The notes under the pieces are model-generated. The model was not told the origin of the DNA and searched no databases. It worked only from the letters and a program-made list of their open reading frames with translations. Shown in pieces: positions 14,572 to 22,852 of a stretch of DNA of 25,735 nucleotides (position 1 is the first letter of the stretch; each line of letters opens with the position of its first letter). The position numbers and the translations under genes were made by a program. Source of the stretch: a virus; the IMG/VR virus record IMGVR_UViG_3300010354_000571, positions 1-25,735 of that record. One strand, written 5' to 3'.

Positions 14572-16617
14572 TTAAAAAGTCTTAGACATAGAAAAACCCA
14601 ATGCTAAATCACTAACACCAGCTTGCCCTCTATAATTTTGTCTATTTTCTACAAAGAACATAGATTTAATATCATTGTGTATAAATTTATGATAAAGTCC
14701 TAGACGCACTTCTTTTACGGTTGCAGCCAAATTAACTTTAGAATTTTGTATAACATTAAAATCACTATCAAGTCCAACAGGAGCAATAACATTTGCCATT
14801 GCTTTATAAATAGTTACCGGTTCATAAAACATGAATCCTAACTTGTGTTTTCCGATTTCCTGTTCGGCTCCTGCTATCCATCCGTGACTAAATACGTTGC
14901 CAATAGATAAAATATTTTCGCTGTTTGATCTTGTAAATGTAATACCTGTATTATAAGACATATAAAACTTAGATGCGTTGATAGTTTTATTTATTTTCAA
15001 AGACCCGTAGTAGGTGTTGCTATTTTTATTGTTGCCTTCGCCTATGAAACTTCCTACACTATTACCTAACCAAGTATTCTTTTCGCTGAATGTTCCTGCT
15101 GACATACCAAAGTCAAAAGAATCAAATGTTTTGTTATATGTTAGTTCAAACATACCCAAGGTATCATCATTCATATTCTTATACACATTCATGTGTAAAT
15201 TCTTTGTACCCACAGTAAATGTATTGGTGTAATTGTTGAACAATGCGTAAGGATTTTGCGTATCATAAACCATTAAGGTTTGTGCCAAGTTAAATTGATT
15301 TGGGGTGTAACGTGCAGTCAATGCTTCACCGGGTGTGTAAAAATCTCTTTCAAAAGAATCTACAACCATCAACTTCGTTAGACCTCCTGTACTTGCGCTG
15401 CCTCCAGTGTATACCAATGGTTTTACTGTTGATAAATTTGGTCCTGCTAATCTACCAGTAGTAGGAATTCCTAGCTTACCTACAGGACGAGTGGCATTTT
15501 CTAAATCTAGTAGGCCTTGACCATGAACATAAAGATTATAGTTGGGTATGTTTTTGTTTGCGGTTACTAATAATAGTTTAACTACATTCGAACCCTTCAT
15601 TTGTGGCCACATTTGATGAATGATTGCAGCAGCGCCAGATATCACCGGTGCAGACATAGATGTTCCTGTCATTGTTGATAGTCCAGTAGGCTGTAATGCA
15701 GCATCATACTTTTGAGGTATTCCCGCAGTTTTGGGTACAGTACTTAGAATGCTTGTGCCTGGTGCCATTAAATAAAACTCCCAAGTCTTGTACTTGTCAG
15801 CACAATATTGAGTATTCATAACACCATTAACAGTATTTTGGCACAAGTGTGCGGCACTGTTACTGCTAGAATTTAGAGTGTTCGTTGAAGAATTGTAATT
15901 TCCAGCTATTATGATTCTTCCACCAAATAATAGATTACCCTTTGCATCAGTAACTGTAGCTAATCCTGCTAATCCTTGTGACCATTTTGTACCGTCGTTT
16001 CCTGCCGACATAACAATCACCGATTCTCCTGATAGTGCCTGTGACAAGTTATTAACGCTGAACAATGTGCTTATAGGCAAATTACCAGTGTTAGTAAATT
16101 TAGTTGTGTACACACCTGTACTCAGTGGCTTTGCTGATAGATAACTTTGTGAGAGACTCCAACCCAAACTTAAGTTCAAAACATCTACGCCTGTGGAATT
16201 AACCCATGAAATTGCATTAACAAGATTATTTGTAGTGACTGATCCATTGTCAGTTACTTTTCCGATAACTAATTTTGAATCAAATGCAACTCCATGCACT
16301 CCGATATTGTCTTTAGCAGCCGCAGCTATACCTGCTACGTGTGTTCCATGTCCTATCCTATCGATAGGAGTACCTGATCCTGAAAAATCTTTAATGAAAA
16401 GAATTTTATTAATAAATTGATTACTGCTCGTATCTATACCACTATCAACAATTCCTATAACGCTATCCTTTCCTGTATATCCTCTAGCATATGCAGAGCT
16501 AGCATTGATTGATTTTAATGCACCACTCAAGCTATATTCAGGTGTTTGAAACGATGCCTGCGAGTACGCATTCAAAGATAACGGTAATAAAATTAAAGAC
16601 AAAAATTTAAGTTTCAT
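14572..16617 (-). CDS. Secreted subtilisin-like serine protease (S8) with a barrel-like C-terminus
   Basis: A signal peptide is clear: MKLKFLSLILLPLSLNAYSQ (1-20), with cleavage likely after Ala-rich YSQA. The S8 triad is complete: D58 (VDSGID), H90 (GHGTHVAG) and S320 (GTSMSAP), with oxyanion N207 (SAGNDG). Following a linker, residues from about 410 to 681 form a beta-rich domain that ends ALGFSMSKTF, an alternating strand with C-terminal Phe, the classic outer-membrane insertion signature. This is the architecture of subtilase autotransporters of Gram-negative bacteria. It is rare for a phage; most phage proteases are for head assembly and lack a signal peptide. It would be exported by the host Sec system and displayed or released at the outer membrane. 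The C-terminal barrel is inferred from pattern, not structure. Confidence 0.85.
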   Translation of the reverse strand: MKLKFLSLILLPLSLNAYSQASFQTPEYSLSGALKSINASSAYARGYTGKDSVIGIVDSGIDTSSNQFINKILFIKDFSGSGTPIDRIGHGTHVAGIAAAAKDNIGVHGVAFDSKLVIGKVTDNGSVTTNNLVNAISWVNSTGVDVLNLSLGWSLSQSYLSAKPLSTGVYTTKFTNTGNLPISTLFSVNNLSQALSGESVIVMSAGNDGTKWSQGLAGLATVTDAKGNLLFGGRIIIAGNYNSSTNTLNSSSNSAAHLCQNTVNGVMNTQYCADKYKTWEFYLMAPGTSILSTVPKTAGIPQKYDAALQPTGLSTMTGTSMSAPVISGAAAIIHQMWPQMKGSNVVKLLLVTANKNIPNYNLYVHGQGLLDLENATRPVGKLGIPTTGRLAGPNLSTVKPLVYTGGSASTGGLTKLMVVDSFERDFYTPGEALTARYTPNQFNLAQTLMVYDTQNPYALFNNYTNTFTVGTKNLHMNVYKNMNDDTLGMFELTYNKTFDSFDFGMSAGTFSEKNTWLGNSVGSFIGEGNNKNSNTYYGSLKINKTINASKFYMSYNTGITFTRSNSENILSIGNVFSHGWIAGAEQEIGKHKLGFMFYEPVTIYKAMANVIAPVGLDSDFNVIQNSKVNLAATVKEVRLGLYHKFIHNDIKSMFFVENRQNYRGQAGVSDLALGFSMSKTF

Positions 16618-16624
16618 AGTTTTC

Positions 16625-17326
16625 CTAATACCCTGCGGTTGCTAAAAGTTTTCGTACTTCTTTTACATCATCTGGATTCTTATGTAGTTTCAATGCCCAC
16701 TGCTCAGGATTGATATAGTCTATGATGATTTTCACCTGTGTTTCATCTAAGTTATCTAGAAATTCTTGACCGCTTGTGCTATGATACAACATCCACGGAC
16801 TTAATTTTCCCTTAGTTATTTCATAACAGATTTTATTTTTGTTACCAAATCTCAATACATCTTTGGACAGTATTTTTTCTCGTTCAGATAAGACTATAGT
16901 AGTTTCTATACTTCTTGCAATAGCATCTAATGGATCTTCGATACGCAAATATTCGATAAGAAATTTCGTGTAATTGCTATCTGTATTCCATGTGTCGATC
17001 TTGACTTGATTTTTAACTAGCCAATCTGCATACCTAGGCACATTGATGACACCAACTTCAGTACAATACAAACCGAACTTAATAAAGGCTGCATAATAAG
17101 CTGATTTGATGAATTCATCATATGTCTTTGTTTTCTTACTTGCAGAATTCTTTTTGTAGAATTGTACCCATGCTTGAAATCCTATGCGATTACATGGTCT
17201 ATCTTTTTCTAACCAGCGGTGTTTATATTCGCAGATGTGCTTAAGGATTGTGGATTCACGTATGAATGTTCTTCCACAAAACTCACATCCGTACTTTGTA
17301 TTACCCGTTTCCTCTGTCTTTTTCAT
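16625..17326 (-). CDS. Hypothetical protein, 233 aa, with N-terminal C2H2 zinc finger
   Basis: Residues 14-36 hold a zinc finger with C14, C17, H30 and H36, the classical C-x2-C-x12-H-x5-H spacing. The remaining 190 residues are helical and mixed-charge, without a known catalytic motif. A DNA- or protein-binding role is plausible. The gene lies between the gp62-like subunit (overlap 26 nt) and the protease (7-nt gap), so it is probably replication-associated; the family is unknown to me. Confidence 0.72.
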   Translation of the reverse strand: MKKTEETGNTKYGCEFCGRTFIRESTILKHICEYKHRWLEKDRPCNRIGFQAWVQFYKKNSASKKTKTYDEFIKSAYYAAFIKFGLYCTEVGVINVPRYADWLVKNQVKIDTWNTDSNYTKFLIEYLRIEDPLDAIARSIETTIVLSEREKILSKDVLRFGNKNKICYEITKGKLSPWMLYHSTSGQEFLDNLDETQVKIIIDYINPEQWALKLHKNPDDVKEVRKLLATAGY

Positions 17327-17897
17327 ACTGTTCTATGTCACTATCGGTTATAATTTCATTTAATGCTTCAAGATCAGTTATCTTCATATTGGGATAAACT
17401 TCACCCAAATACATCTTTCTCTTTTGCTGGCTTACAAATTCTTTCGACAGTTCTTCAATATCTTTAGGATTTGCCTTAGCATATATTTTCGTGTAGTACT
17501 CTTTAATTTCTTTTACTGTCGCCGCTTCTTTGTACTTGCCAACTTTGTCACGGATATGCGGTATCCATTGATGGAACTGTTTTCCTAATCCTGGGCTAGC
17601 ACTACACAACATTAGCCATTGAAGTTTAGGATGTTTTTGTACAAACTCTGCAAACAAGTATTTGTTAGCATACTCATTTGTACTCATTACGTAATATCTG
17701 GATAGACCCTCACTGCCTTTTATAGCACTCATCCAATGGGTGAGCATGAAGGGTACAACTTTTTTCTTTTGTTCTTCTGTAAGTCTATCGTAATACCCAT
17801 AGTCTTTTTTATCCAGCGCGGCTAGAATTTCAAAAAGGTCTAGATCGACCTTCTCAAACTTTTCATCTTTAGCTAGCTGTGGTTTTTTAGTTGCCAT
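17301..17897 (-). CDS. Clamp-loader small subunit, T4 gp62-like
   Basis: In T4 the small subunit gp62 (187 aa) supports the gp44 ATPase in loading the gp45 clamp. This 198-aa protein lacks a Walker motif, as does gp62. The segment DLFEILAALDKKDYG (about 20-34) and then VVPFMLTHWMSAIKG resemble the 'LF-x-x-LN-x-L ... PFMVNRGLS' opening of gp62 proteins of T4-like cyanophages, and GKQFHQWIP is the counterpart of the 'RKRFSKW' segment. The gene lies in the replication operon downstream of UvsW. Neither gp44 nor gp45 is in the window, so it would be separated from its partners. The call rests on recollected patterns and should be taken as moderately confident. Confidence 0.55.
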   Translation of the reverse strand: MATKKPQLAKDEKFEKVDLDLFEILAALDKKDYGYYDRLTEEQKKKVVPFMLTHWMSAIKGSEGLSRYYVMSTNEYANKYLFAEFVQKHPKLQWLMLCSASPGLGKQFHQWIPHIRDKVGKYKEAATVKEIKEYYTKIYAKANPKDIEELSKEFVSQQKRKMYLGEVYPNMKITDLEALNEIITDSDIEQYEKDRGNG

Positions 17898-17898
17898 A

Positions 17899-18399
17899 TT
17901 AAAACGCTTGATTGTAATCTACTAATTCACAGTTTCTACTAATTTCTTTCACAAAGTATACGCATCTGGGCTTTTCACTATCATCTATGGGAACACACAG
18001 GAACTGTCCATTCTTTAGTCTAGGTGCATACCATGTTACATCATGGTAAATATCTACAATTTCGATAGGTAAAAAGTCAGGTCTAAAACCTGACAATGGA
18101 TTAAATTCAAATGCACTAAACCCTCTATCGTTAATGCTAGTTAGTGGTAGTGTTTCTAAATCACCGTGTTCTTTTTCACCAATTAAGATTTGCCAATCAA
18201 CTGGCATTTTAATAGTTGTGTCCCCGATGCGTAGCACCAGCGCTGGTGAGCTAAACGATTCTAAAAAAATTAATGGTATATAATGGTAATCTACATTGGA
18301 AGGGTTACTATTATCTAAAATAGCAAACCGCAAGTCATCAATTTCTTCTGGAAGTGTTTCGAGGTTAAAGTATATGTTATCTAACGTTAGTATTCGCAT
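17899..18399 (-). CDS. Hypothetical protein, 166 aa
   Basis: No family recognised. The protein is acidic with a mixed alpha/beta look: an N-terminal MRILTLDNIYFNLETLPEEI, a central hydrophobic strand series (PALVLRIGDTTIKMP), a proline-rich segment (FNPLSGFRPDFLP) and a C-terminal strand series (GQFLCVPIDDSEK). It has no enzymatic motif. It lies 14 nt after UvsW and ends 1 nt before the gp62-like gene, so it probably works with replication or clamp proteins. Sliding clamp gp45 is normally about 220 aa and is not a good match. Confidence 0.65.
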   Translation of the reverse strand: MRILTLDNIYFNLETLPEEIDDLRFAILDNSNPSNVDYHYIPLIFLESFSSPALVLRIGDTTIKMPVDWQILIGEKEHGDLETLPLTSINDRGFSAFEFNPLSGFRPDFLPIEIVDIYHDVTWYAPRLKNGQFLCVPIDDSEKPRCVYFVKEISRNCELVDYNQAF

Positions 18400-18413
18400 A
18401 ATATCATTGTATT

Positions 18414-19868
18414 CTAATACGTCATTTTTTCCAAGTCAAATGGATAGTTTGCCTCTTTATAAAACGATTTTCTTTGCGTGAGGTGCCGTTTTGCAAATTT
18501 GCAACTACTTGTTATATCCCAGATTTGGACGAAGTCCTTGTCCTCAGCCTTTCGGATACCCCTTCCAATACTTTGGATAACTCTAACAAAGCTTTTTCCG
18601 GGCTCCAAAAGAACCAGATTAAAAATACGAGGAATATTAATACCCACACTGGCCACACCATAAGTCGCCACAATAATCTTTTTATCAGCAGTTGCCACTT
18701 CATCATATTCTTCCTTACGTTCTGTTAGTTTAGTTTCTCCACTAACAAAGACTGCGCCAGGTAGTCTATCCACCAATTCTTTACCTGCGTTTACACGATC
18801 AACCAAAATCAAAGTGTTACCTGACTCTTTGATTTTTAAAACCAGTTCGCTAATTGTATCAAGCCTATGTTTATCCTCAAGTAGATATTTCAATTCACTT
18901 TGGTAGTTAGTGAATTCTACTTTATCTTGTAATTGTATCACATTAACATGGCATTGTGCAAGTACCCCCTTCTCCTGAAGTTCGCTGGCACTTAATTTTC
19001 CTATAACATTACCTAATGAGACATACAATGCTTGTGCATTATATTTTTCTTTGGGTATTGTTCCAGTAAGGCCCCAACGAATGGGGACCTGTGAAAATAC
19101 ACCGGTTAATAAAGTCTTGAGTGCATCTGCCTTTGCCATATGAACTTCATCGACCATTATACAAACAACATCTTCTATGAATTCTTGTATAGTACAATCA
19201 GCATTACCTGCTTGTGTATCCTTGAGTAAATTGTTTAGACTTTGCCAAGTACATATCGTATGTTTCTTTCCCCATTCTTTTCTTTCACCAAAATAGACAC
19301 CAACATCAAGGCCTACATTTTTATAATCATCCTCTGTTTGTGTGACCAATGATTTGTTTGGAACAATGACAATACTACGACCATACTGTTCTACACTATA
19401 ACTTAATGCAGCCGTTGTAATAGTCTTGCCTGCGCCTGTAGCTACTTCCTGTATTGATTGTGGATTCTGTAAAAATCTATTGATTACCTCTACTTGGTAA
19501 TCTCGCAATACAATCTGTTCCCCTTGTTTAGGATGACCTTTGGGCCAAGTGTACTCAGAAAACGTATCCTCGGACACTTGCGTGAAGGTGAACGTTTGCC
19601 TGTAAGTACGTTGGTCGTCCAATTCTATATCATATCCTGCTTGATCAAGTAATGGAAGAATCTCAGGCAATAAGTTAATGTATGTCGTACCACCCAAACT
19701 AAAATAACTAATCTTACCACTCCATCTGCCTAATCTTACTGAAGGCTGATATCGGGCGCCCGGCTTTTCATACTCAAACATTTTCATCAATGTTTTGCGG
19801 TCGCCTAGGTCAAGACCTTCTAGCTTGACGTTGACTTCATCTTTGATAATCAATTTGCACTGCTTCAT
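18414..19868 (-). CDS. uvsW: UvsW-type recombination helicase (SF2)
   Basis: Walker A is TGAGKT (144-149) and motif II is DEVH (240-243). LTGT (267-270) is motif III. Motif VI is QSIGRGIR (432-439). The N-terminal 100 residues (MKQCKLIIKDEVNV, RLGRWSGKISYF) form the small substrate-binding domain of UvsW. T4 UvsW unwinds R-loops and branched DNA and helps switch replication from origin- to recombination-dependent. At 484 aa it matches the shorter UvsW of T4-like aquatic phages. It overlaps the 336-aa upstream gene by 4 nt. Confidence 0.9.
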   Translation of the reverse strand: MKQCKLIIKDEVNVKLEGLDLGDRKTLMKMFEYEKPGARYQPSVRLGRWSGKISYFSLGGTTYINLLPEILPLLDQAGYDIELDDQRTYRQTFTFTQVSEDTFSEYTWPKGHPKQGEQIVLRDYQVEVINRFLQNPQSIQEVATGAGKTITTAALSYSVEQYGRSIVIVPNKSLVTQTEDDYKNVGLDVGVYFGERKEWGKKHTICTWQSLNNLLKDTQAGNADCTIQEFIEDVVCIMVDEVHMAKADALKTLLTGVFSQVPIRWGLTGTIPKEKYNAQALYVSLGNVIGKLSASELQEKGVLAQCHVNVIQLQDKVEFTNYQSELKYLLEDKHRLDTISELVLKIKESGNTLILVDRVNAGKELVDRLPGAVFVSGETKLTERKEEYDEVATADKKIIVATYGVASVGINIPRIFNLVLLEPGKSFVRVIQSIGRGIRKAEDKDFVQIWDITSSCKFAKRHLTQRKSFYKEANYPFDLEKMTY

Positions 19869-20869
19869 TGTTTGAGATTAAAAATTACAGGTGATGTGTT
19901 GTTCATTCTGATGACTTTCATATAATTGCCTTCTTTTACTGTGTTAAGTACACCAGCTGACCTCATTGATATGTAAGCTGTATCTTGTTGTACAAGATCA
20001 TCGGCACTAAACTTTTTACTGTTATAGATGTTGAATACAGAAAACTTTTCCTTAATGTCTATGTTCAATGGTGTAGGATATATCAAAACATTTTTACAAC
20101 CGATAGCAAGAAGGTATTCAATAATATTGTCTAAGTTTTTAGTGTCGGCATCGATATGATACTTAGAACAAAAGTCCAATAAAGGATTGTCGTTAATAAT
20201 ATCTTTATCTATTTTTATGCCTAGTTCAGTTAATTTAGACAAGCACACAGGATCAGCCGATAACTCAATGTCTTTTATTGCTAGATCCAAATATTGGTTG
20301 GTACATGCTATCAGATAGAGGTCATTAATTTTCACCAACGTAGGGTTCCAATATTTGGCTCTATATGATTCTAGCTTATTTATTAGGTCTGTTGTTGCAG
20401 GGCAATAATTTATCTTAGGATAAAATTCTTTAGCCAAATCATTAAGGTATCTAAGTGCATAAACTGAAAAGGGTGAGCGATATACCTTTTCTTCTTTGTT
20501 CCACTTATAACTGTTTACCTCTAGCTTAGAAAATTTAGCTAAAAACTTTTTACTAAAGGGACTTTTGAAAATTATATTGTTGTCAACGATAGAAATATAT
20601 GCTTCTGTAAATTGTCTATCGCTTGTTATGATATTTGTTTCCCATTTAAGTGCATTGATTTTTTCCATCGTCAAGCCATGCTTTGCTAATTGGCGTTGAT
20701 ACTTACCCACTAATTTATTGAAAAGGTCTATCTGGTTTGTAGTGAGATTTTTGTTCTGATTCGAAAGTGTTTGTAAGTTTTGGATGAACCTAAGATCATA
20801 CCTGCTTAGGCGTAGCATTCCACATTGCATGAAATATACAAGGTGCTCTTTATTCTGAATCGGTATCAT
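19865..20869 (-). CDS. Unknown 334-aa protein paired with UvsW, HARP-like repeats possible
   Basis: The protein begins with a helical part (residues about 1-70) and then has a segment SYKWNKEEKVYRSPFSVYAL (126-145) whose 'W-x-x-x-x-x-x-Y/W-x-x-P' spacing resembles HARP-type substrate-binding modules of annealing helicases. The rest is alpha/beta without a motif I know. It is the gene immediately before UvsW and overlaps it by 4 nt, so it may be a partner or accessory subunit. The ATG at 20869 is preferred; a GTG at 20875 is also in frame. A promoter (TTGTAC, 17 nt, TATCAT) ends 6 nt before the ATG, so the message may be leaderless. Confidence 0.7.
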   Translation of the reverse strand: MIPIQNKEHLVYFMQCGMLRLSRYDLRFIQNLQTLSNQNKNLTTNQIDLFNKLVGKYQRQLAKHGLTMEKINALKWETNIITSDRQFTEAYISIVDNNIIFKSPFSKKFLAKFSKLEVNSYKWNKEEKVYRSPFSVYALRYLNDLAKEFYPKINYCPATTDLINKLESYRAKYWNPTLVKINDLYLIACTNQYLDLAIKDIELSADPVCLSKLTELGIKIDKDIINDNPLLDFCSKYHIDADTKNLDNIIEYLLAIGCKNVLIYPTPLNIDIKEKFSVFNIYNSKKFSADDLVQQDTAYISMRSAGVLNTVKEGNYMKVIRMNNTSPVIFNLKQ

Positions 20870-20875
20870 TGCCAC

Positions 20876-20904
20876 ATGATAGCATAACTAATTCAGATGT
20901 ACAA
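20876..20904 (-). promoter_or_regulatory. Sigma70-like promoter for the UvsW operon
   Basis: TTGTAC and TATCAT are separated by 17 nt, and a TG one base before TATCAT makes an extended -10 element. It lies between a strong terminator (20915-20940) and the first ATG of the long operon, in the only gap available. The start point would be at or next to the ATG at 20869, so the message may be leaderless. Confidence 0.6.
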
Positions 20905-20914
20905 ATATAAAGGC

Positions 20915-20940
20915 AAAAAAAGGGGACCGAAGTCCCCTTT
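20915..20940 (-). terminator. UUCG-loop intrinsic terminator after the prepilin-like gene
   Basis: On the minus strand the stem AAAGGGGAC/GTCCCCTTT (9 bp) closes on a TTCG tetraloop and leads into a run of seven T. Extra-stable C(UUCG)G hairpins are typical of T4-like phage terminators. It ends transcription from the early block just before the UvsW operon promoter. Confidence 0.95.
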
Positions 20941-20962
20941 ATACTAACGTACAACTACTTAA

Positions 20963-21199
20963 TCATTGACACTTTACACCCTTACCAAACTCGTCCATTA
21001 CCTGCCGGGCTTGACCCATATCACCAATCACGAATTTGTATCCATCGATACAACGAACCTCGGTCATTCCGTTGATACCCCAACTGATACTGTTGCCTTC
21101 CTTATATCCGTTGACTGCACCGAACACCGTTAGGATTACGATGCCGATGATCACGATCACGACCATCATTTCGATCAGAGTGAAACCTTTTTGCTTCAT
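20963..21199 (-). CDS. Type IV prepilin-like protein, 78 aa
   Basis: The N-terminus MKQKGFTLIEMMVVIVIIGI is a textbook class III (type IV pilin/pseudopilin) leader: basic residues, Gly5 at the cleavage point, Phe6 as the new N-terminus and Glu10 (mature position 5), then about 20 hydrophobic residues. The host prepilin peptidase would be expected to cut and methylate it. The mature part (about 73 aa) is much shorter than pilins (about 130-160 aa). It has C50 and C77, which could form a disulfide near the C-terminus. It starts 4 nt after the AAA+ ATPase and is the last gene before the terminator, so it is translated from the same early message. Its role is unknown; jamming or altering host pilus or type II secretion assembly is one possibility. 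Confidence 0.85.
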   Translation of the reverse strand: MKQKGFTLIEMMVVIVIIGIVILTVFGAVNGYKEGNSISWGINGMTEVRCIDGYKFVIGDMGQARQVMDEFGKGVKCQ

Positions 21200-21203
21200 G
21201 ATA

Positions 21204-22226
21204 TTAAGCCTTCATGCAAGTAGCACGTGCCAGATTCTTCCAGTTAGTCGGGCTGATCTTGACCAGATCCGCAATCTTGAGAGTCATGCGGAGACTGATT
21301 TCACGGAGCTTGTTGTGATTGTCCCACATGAAGTCAAGCACCATATCTTCTTGCTCCTTAGTGAAGCCGTAGTCAACGAACAGACCAGGATCAGCATCAC
21401 GATGCACTTGCTTGATGCGGAGCATCTTGTCACGCTCGGTGTTGATAGTCAGATCCAAGAAGTGACTACGAGACTGGAGAGCATCCAAGTGAGGCTGAAT
21501 CTTAGTAGCCCGCTTGTTGTCGAAGGTCTTGTTAGTAATGAAGATGATAGAACCGTGAAAGTCAAACGTGTTCGGGACACCTTCTTCACGCAGGAGTCGA
21601 GAATCCTTGTTGTAAGAGATTCGACGGGTCTTGCCAGAGTCAAGCGCACCCTTGAGAATGTTCACAGCATCCTGATCTTCCCAAATGTCGCAGTCATCGA
21701 ACACCAGGACGTTCTTAGCATCGGAGTACTTGTACAGCAATGCGAACAGACCGATCGCCGACATAGTACCCTTGACAATCTCGAAACGGACCTTGCGACC
21801 AGCCAGCTTGTCGAACATGCTAGCCTTTTCCATTTGCGTAGTCACACCGTGCGACTTACCGACACCAGGAGGGCCAGTAACGATCATAGCACGGATATCA
21901 CCTGCGATACATGCCTTAGACATTTCATCGAGGATGCCGAAACGCTCGGCGATGCGATCCATAGCCTGCTCATCAGTCTCGGTAACAACCTCAGCGACGG
22001 GCTCGGACACTTGTGCGACCACCGGGGCACCGTTCAGAAATTCGATATCGGACATGCCATTGACCTTGATCTTGACGACAGGAATCGCAACGTCAAACTG
22101 ACCGTCGTTTTGAACGGTAACATAGTTACCTTTCTTGCCAGTTTGAAAGCCCTTGACGAGGGTAAACACCTCGTTCTTGACGGCTTGATTGCGATAAGAA
22201 CCAGAAAGAATGCGAATCGTTGACAT
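21204..22226 (-). CDS. AAA+ ATPase, 340 aa, early gene
   Basis: The start at 22226 (MSTIRILSGSYRNQAV) follows a GGAGC ribosome site. Walker A is GPPGVGKS (118-125), Walker B is VLVFDDCD (173-180), and FHGSIIFITNK (about 228-238) looks like sensor 1. The N-terminal 65 residues are beta-rich (KGNYVTVQNDGQ, PVVKIKVNG) and may be an oligonucleotide- or partner-binding domain. A Pro/Val/Glu linker joins the two. AAA+ ATPases of this size occur in many phages, mostly without a known target. The gene is under an early-type promoter (22259-22287) and is coupled to the prepilin-like gene. It is not a pilus motor: the Asp/His boxes of PilB/PilT are absent. Confidence 0.85.
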   Translation of the reverse strand: MSTIRILSGSYRNQAVKNEVFTLVKGFQTGKKGNYVTVQNDGQFDVAIPVVKIKVNGMSDIEFLNGAPVVAQVSEPVAEVVTETDEQAMDRIAERFGILDEMSKACIAGDIRAMIVTGPPGVGKSHGVTTQMEKASMFDKLAGRKVRFEIVKGTMSAIGLFALLYKYSDAKNVLVFDDCDIWEDQDAVNILKGALDSGKTRRISYNKDSRLLREEGVPNTFDFHGSIIFITNKTFDNKRATKIQPHLDALQSRSHFLDLTINTERDKMLRIKQVHRDADPGLFVDYGFTKEQEDMVLDFMWDNHNKLREISLRMTLKIADLVKISPTNWKNLARATCMKA

Positions 22227-22258
22227 ATTTGCTCCGTGTCTCAACTGTCTATGTATGT

Positions 22259-22287
22259 ATTATATACCCAAATCCATTTATTGTCAA
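22259..22287 (-). promoter_or_regulatory. Early promoter P1, TTGACA-17-TATAAT
   Basis: Both hexamers match the sigma70 consensus exactly at 17-nt spacing. It drives the AAA+ ATPase and the prepilin-like gene. The spacer (starting ATAAATGG and containing TTTGGGTA) is shared with P6 and P7, differing by a base or two. The leader contains CATAGACAGTT, shared with P3. Confidence 0.93.
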
Positions 22288-22297
22288 CCTGCAGGCC

Positions 22298-22786
22298 TCA
22301 AGCAGCCTTCGAAAGATATTCCGAGACCTGCTCACCGGTGACCGAATCACCGTTACGCATCGTATAGACCACACGGTAGTTCTCACGACCGCCCGCCATC
22401 AGCATGTCATACTGCTCGGACTTGCTAGCAACCTCACGGCGCATGTAGCCGTACTCACCGTTGTCGACGGTGCGCCGGGCAACCCAGCGACCCTGTTCCC
22501 AGAACAGTTCGAAGGGGGTTTCCCACGGATCGCACACAGTGGCGTCATCATCGAGGATAGACCAGTCAACCACGTACTCCTCGAAACCCTCATTGCGGGA
22601 TTCGATCAGAGCCTTCAGGGTCGGGATGCCCTGATCCTTGACCTTGAGGACCTGAGCAACCGTCAGGTTCGGGACAACATACACATCACCACCCTTGCAC
22701 TTCCAGTACTGGGGGCAAGCACCCTTACCGTCCCAATCATGGGCACCGTAGTTTTCGCGGATTTGAGTGCTGATGACGATCTTCAT
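22298..22786 (-). CDS. Hypothetical protein, 162 aa, early gene
   Basis: The start at 22786 has GGAGCG upstream; a longer open frame to 22825 lacks a ribosome site. The protein is acidic and mixed alpha/beta (MKIVISTQIRENYGAHDWDG, PYWKCKGGDVYVVPNLTVAQVLK-like segments). It has paired aromatic residues and no motif I recognise. The GC content is visibly high (about 67% in the 60 bases from 22441), unlike the rest of the window. The gene lies between P2 and P1, and its TGA is 10 nt before the P1 -35. Similar small proteins are found in phage early regions. Confidence 0.78.
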   Translation of the reverse strand: MKIVISTQIRENYGAHDWDGKGACPQYWKCKGGDVYVVPNLTVAQVLKVKDQGIPTLKALIESRNEGFEEYVVDWSILDDDATVCDPWETPFELFWEQGRWVARRTVDNGEYGYMRREVASKSEQYDMLMAGGRENYRVVYTMRNGDSVTGEQVSEYLSKAA

Positions 22787-22815
22787 ATTTCGCTCCGTTT
22801 CTTGACTATGAATAC

Positions 22816-22844
22816 AGTATATCAAAAATTGGATTATTTGTCAA
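22816..22844 (-). promoter_or_regulatory. Early promoter P2, TTGACA-17-TATACT
   Basis: The -35 is perfect and the -10 is TATACT. The spacer differs from the others (AATAATCC...). The leader of about 23 nt holds ACGGAGCGAAAT just before the ATG at 22786, similar to the P1 leader. Confidence 0.85.
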
Positions 22845-22852
22845 ATTTTGGC

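Noticed and set aside
17899-18399. The 166-aa protein as the sliding clamp gp45
   Set aside because: It is too short (clamps are about 220 aa) and no clamp-like repeat is visible.
21036-22223. A long plus-strand open frame (395 codons) opposite the AAA+ ATPase
   Set aside because: It is a by-product of GC-rich coding on the minus strand. The minus-strand product has Walker motifs, a promoter and a ribosome site; the plus-strand frame has none.
21204-22226. The AAA+ ATPase as a PilB/PilT pilus motor for the prepilin
   Set aside because: It lacks the Asp and His boxes of secretion ATPases and is not of the right length; its partner beside the prepilin may be incidental.
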